Shown here: positions 5,842 through 6,132 of the stretch, piece by piece
Layout: each line of letters starts with the position of its first letter
Position numbering within the stretch: the stretch's first letter is position 1
DNA from: Bizionia sp.
GTDB taxonomy: Bacteria; Bacteroidota; Bacteroidia; Flavobacteriales; Flavobacteriaceae
Assembly: GCA_018067115.1 (NCBI GenBank)
Contig: JAGPVI010000126.1
Span: 1-6,132 of the forward strand
Length of the DNA: 6,132 bases
Direction of reading: 5' to 3'
Made by a program: the position numbers and the translations under genes
The notes under the pieces: model-generated
The model's database searches: none
What the model saw: the letters and a program-made list of their open reading frames with translations, nothing else
Told to the model about the DNA's origin: nothing

Positions 5842-6132
5842 ATGTTCAATACATTAAAACCTAAGATCGAAACGATTGTTTCACAGCAAAATACTGAGCT
5901 AAATGACAAATTAAAAGAAATTTGCCAACTTTTAGAAAGCAATATCACGCATTACAATTGGGTGGGATTTTATTTTAAAAATGGAGATAAAAACGAATTA
6001 AAATTAGGACCATACGTTGGCGAACCTACAGATCACGAAATTATCCCTTTTGGAAAAGGTATTTGCGGACAAGTCGCTGTTAGTAATCAAAATTTTGTGG
6101 TACCAGATGTTGCGGCTCAAGATAATTATATT
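5842..6132 (+). CDS. GAF-domain protein related to free methionine-(R)-sulfoxide reductase, 3'-truncated by the window edge
   Basis: 97 codons are present and the frame is open to the last base. The fold is a small GAF domain of the MsrC/fRMsr type: NWVGFYF (39-45), LGPYVGEP (55-62) and the signature GKGICG (71-76) align with NWAGFYL, LGPFQG and GRGVCG of E. coli YebR as I recall it. fRMsr reduces free methionine-R-sulfoxide in the cytosol with three cysteines (84, 94 and 118 in E. coli). Cys75 here corresponds to Cys94. There is no cysteine between LGP and GICG, where Cys84 would be; the aligned stretch reads TDHE. The Cys118 position lies just beyond the window. It may therefore be a two-cysteine reductase or a non-catalytic GAF protein. 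The ATG at 5842 starts it, divergent from xrtF. Confidence 0.82.
   Translation, partial: MFNTLKPKIETIVSQQNTELNDKLKEICQLLESNITHYNWVGFYFKNGDKNELKLGPYVGEPTDHEIIPFGKGICGQVAVSNQNFVVPDVAAQDNYI

Overview
The window is AT-rich and looks like chromosomal DNA of a marine-type Flavobacteriaceae (Bacteroidota). The evidence is the GroEL tail (GGGMPMGGGMPGMM), a TonB-dependent receptor with an N-terminal carboxypeptidase-regulatory-like domain, an exosortase F (XrtF) pair, an HYC_CC_PP family protein, weak or absent Shine-Dalgarno sequences, and a possible TTG/TAnnTTTG-type promoter. No mobile element, CRISPR array, rRNA or tRNA is visible.

Layout. Positions 1-1398 (+) hold the 3' part of groEL; its 5' end lies outside the window. 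A strong, perfectly paired bidirectional terminator (1421-1454) separates it from five genes that all read on the minus strand. In transcription order, from right to left, these are: xrtF (5189-5749), its small membrane companion (4753-5178), an HYC_CC_PP protein (4299-4712), a TonB-dependent outer-membrane receptor with a Cys-Cys pair in its plug (1883-4123), and a secreted heavy-metal-associated (HMA) domain protein (1476-1832). At the right edge a GAF-domain protein related to free methionine-(R)-sulfoxide reductase starts divergently (5842, +) and runs off the window.

How the genes work together. The minus-strand block contains two modules. The first is the exosortase F pair, an inner-membrane sorting or processing enzyme with its partner; its substrate is not known to me and not visible here. 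The second is a three-gene envelope module (HYC_CC_PP, TonB receptor, HMA protein) that probably handles a soft metal such as copper. All three proteins carry a vicinal Cys-Cys pair in addition to the CxxC of the HMA protein, which suggests metal hand-off from the outer membrane into the periplasm. The 175-bp gap before the receptor gene holds several nested inverted repeats and is the best candidate for a regulatory region. No terminator is visible between the modules. xrtF and the HYC_CC_PP gene both appear to start with GTG, as fixed by upstream in-frame stops.

Most of this is recognisable Flavobacteriia gene content. The least explained parts are the Cys-Cys relay idea, the function of the HYC_CC_PP protein, the missing substrate of XrtF, and the dyads at 4213-4280.
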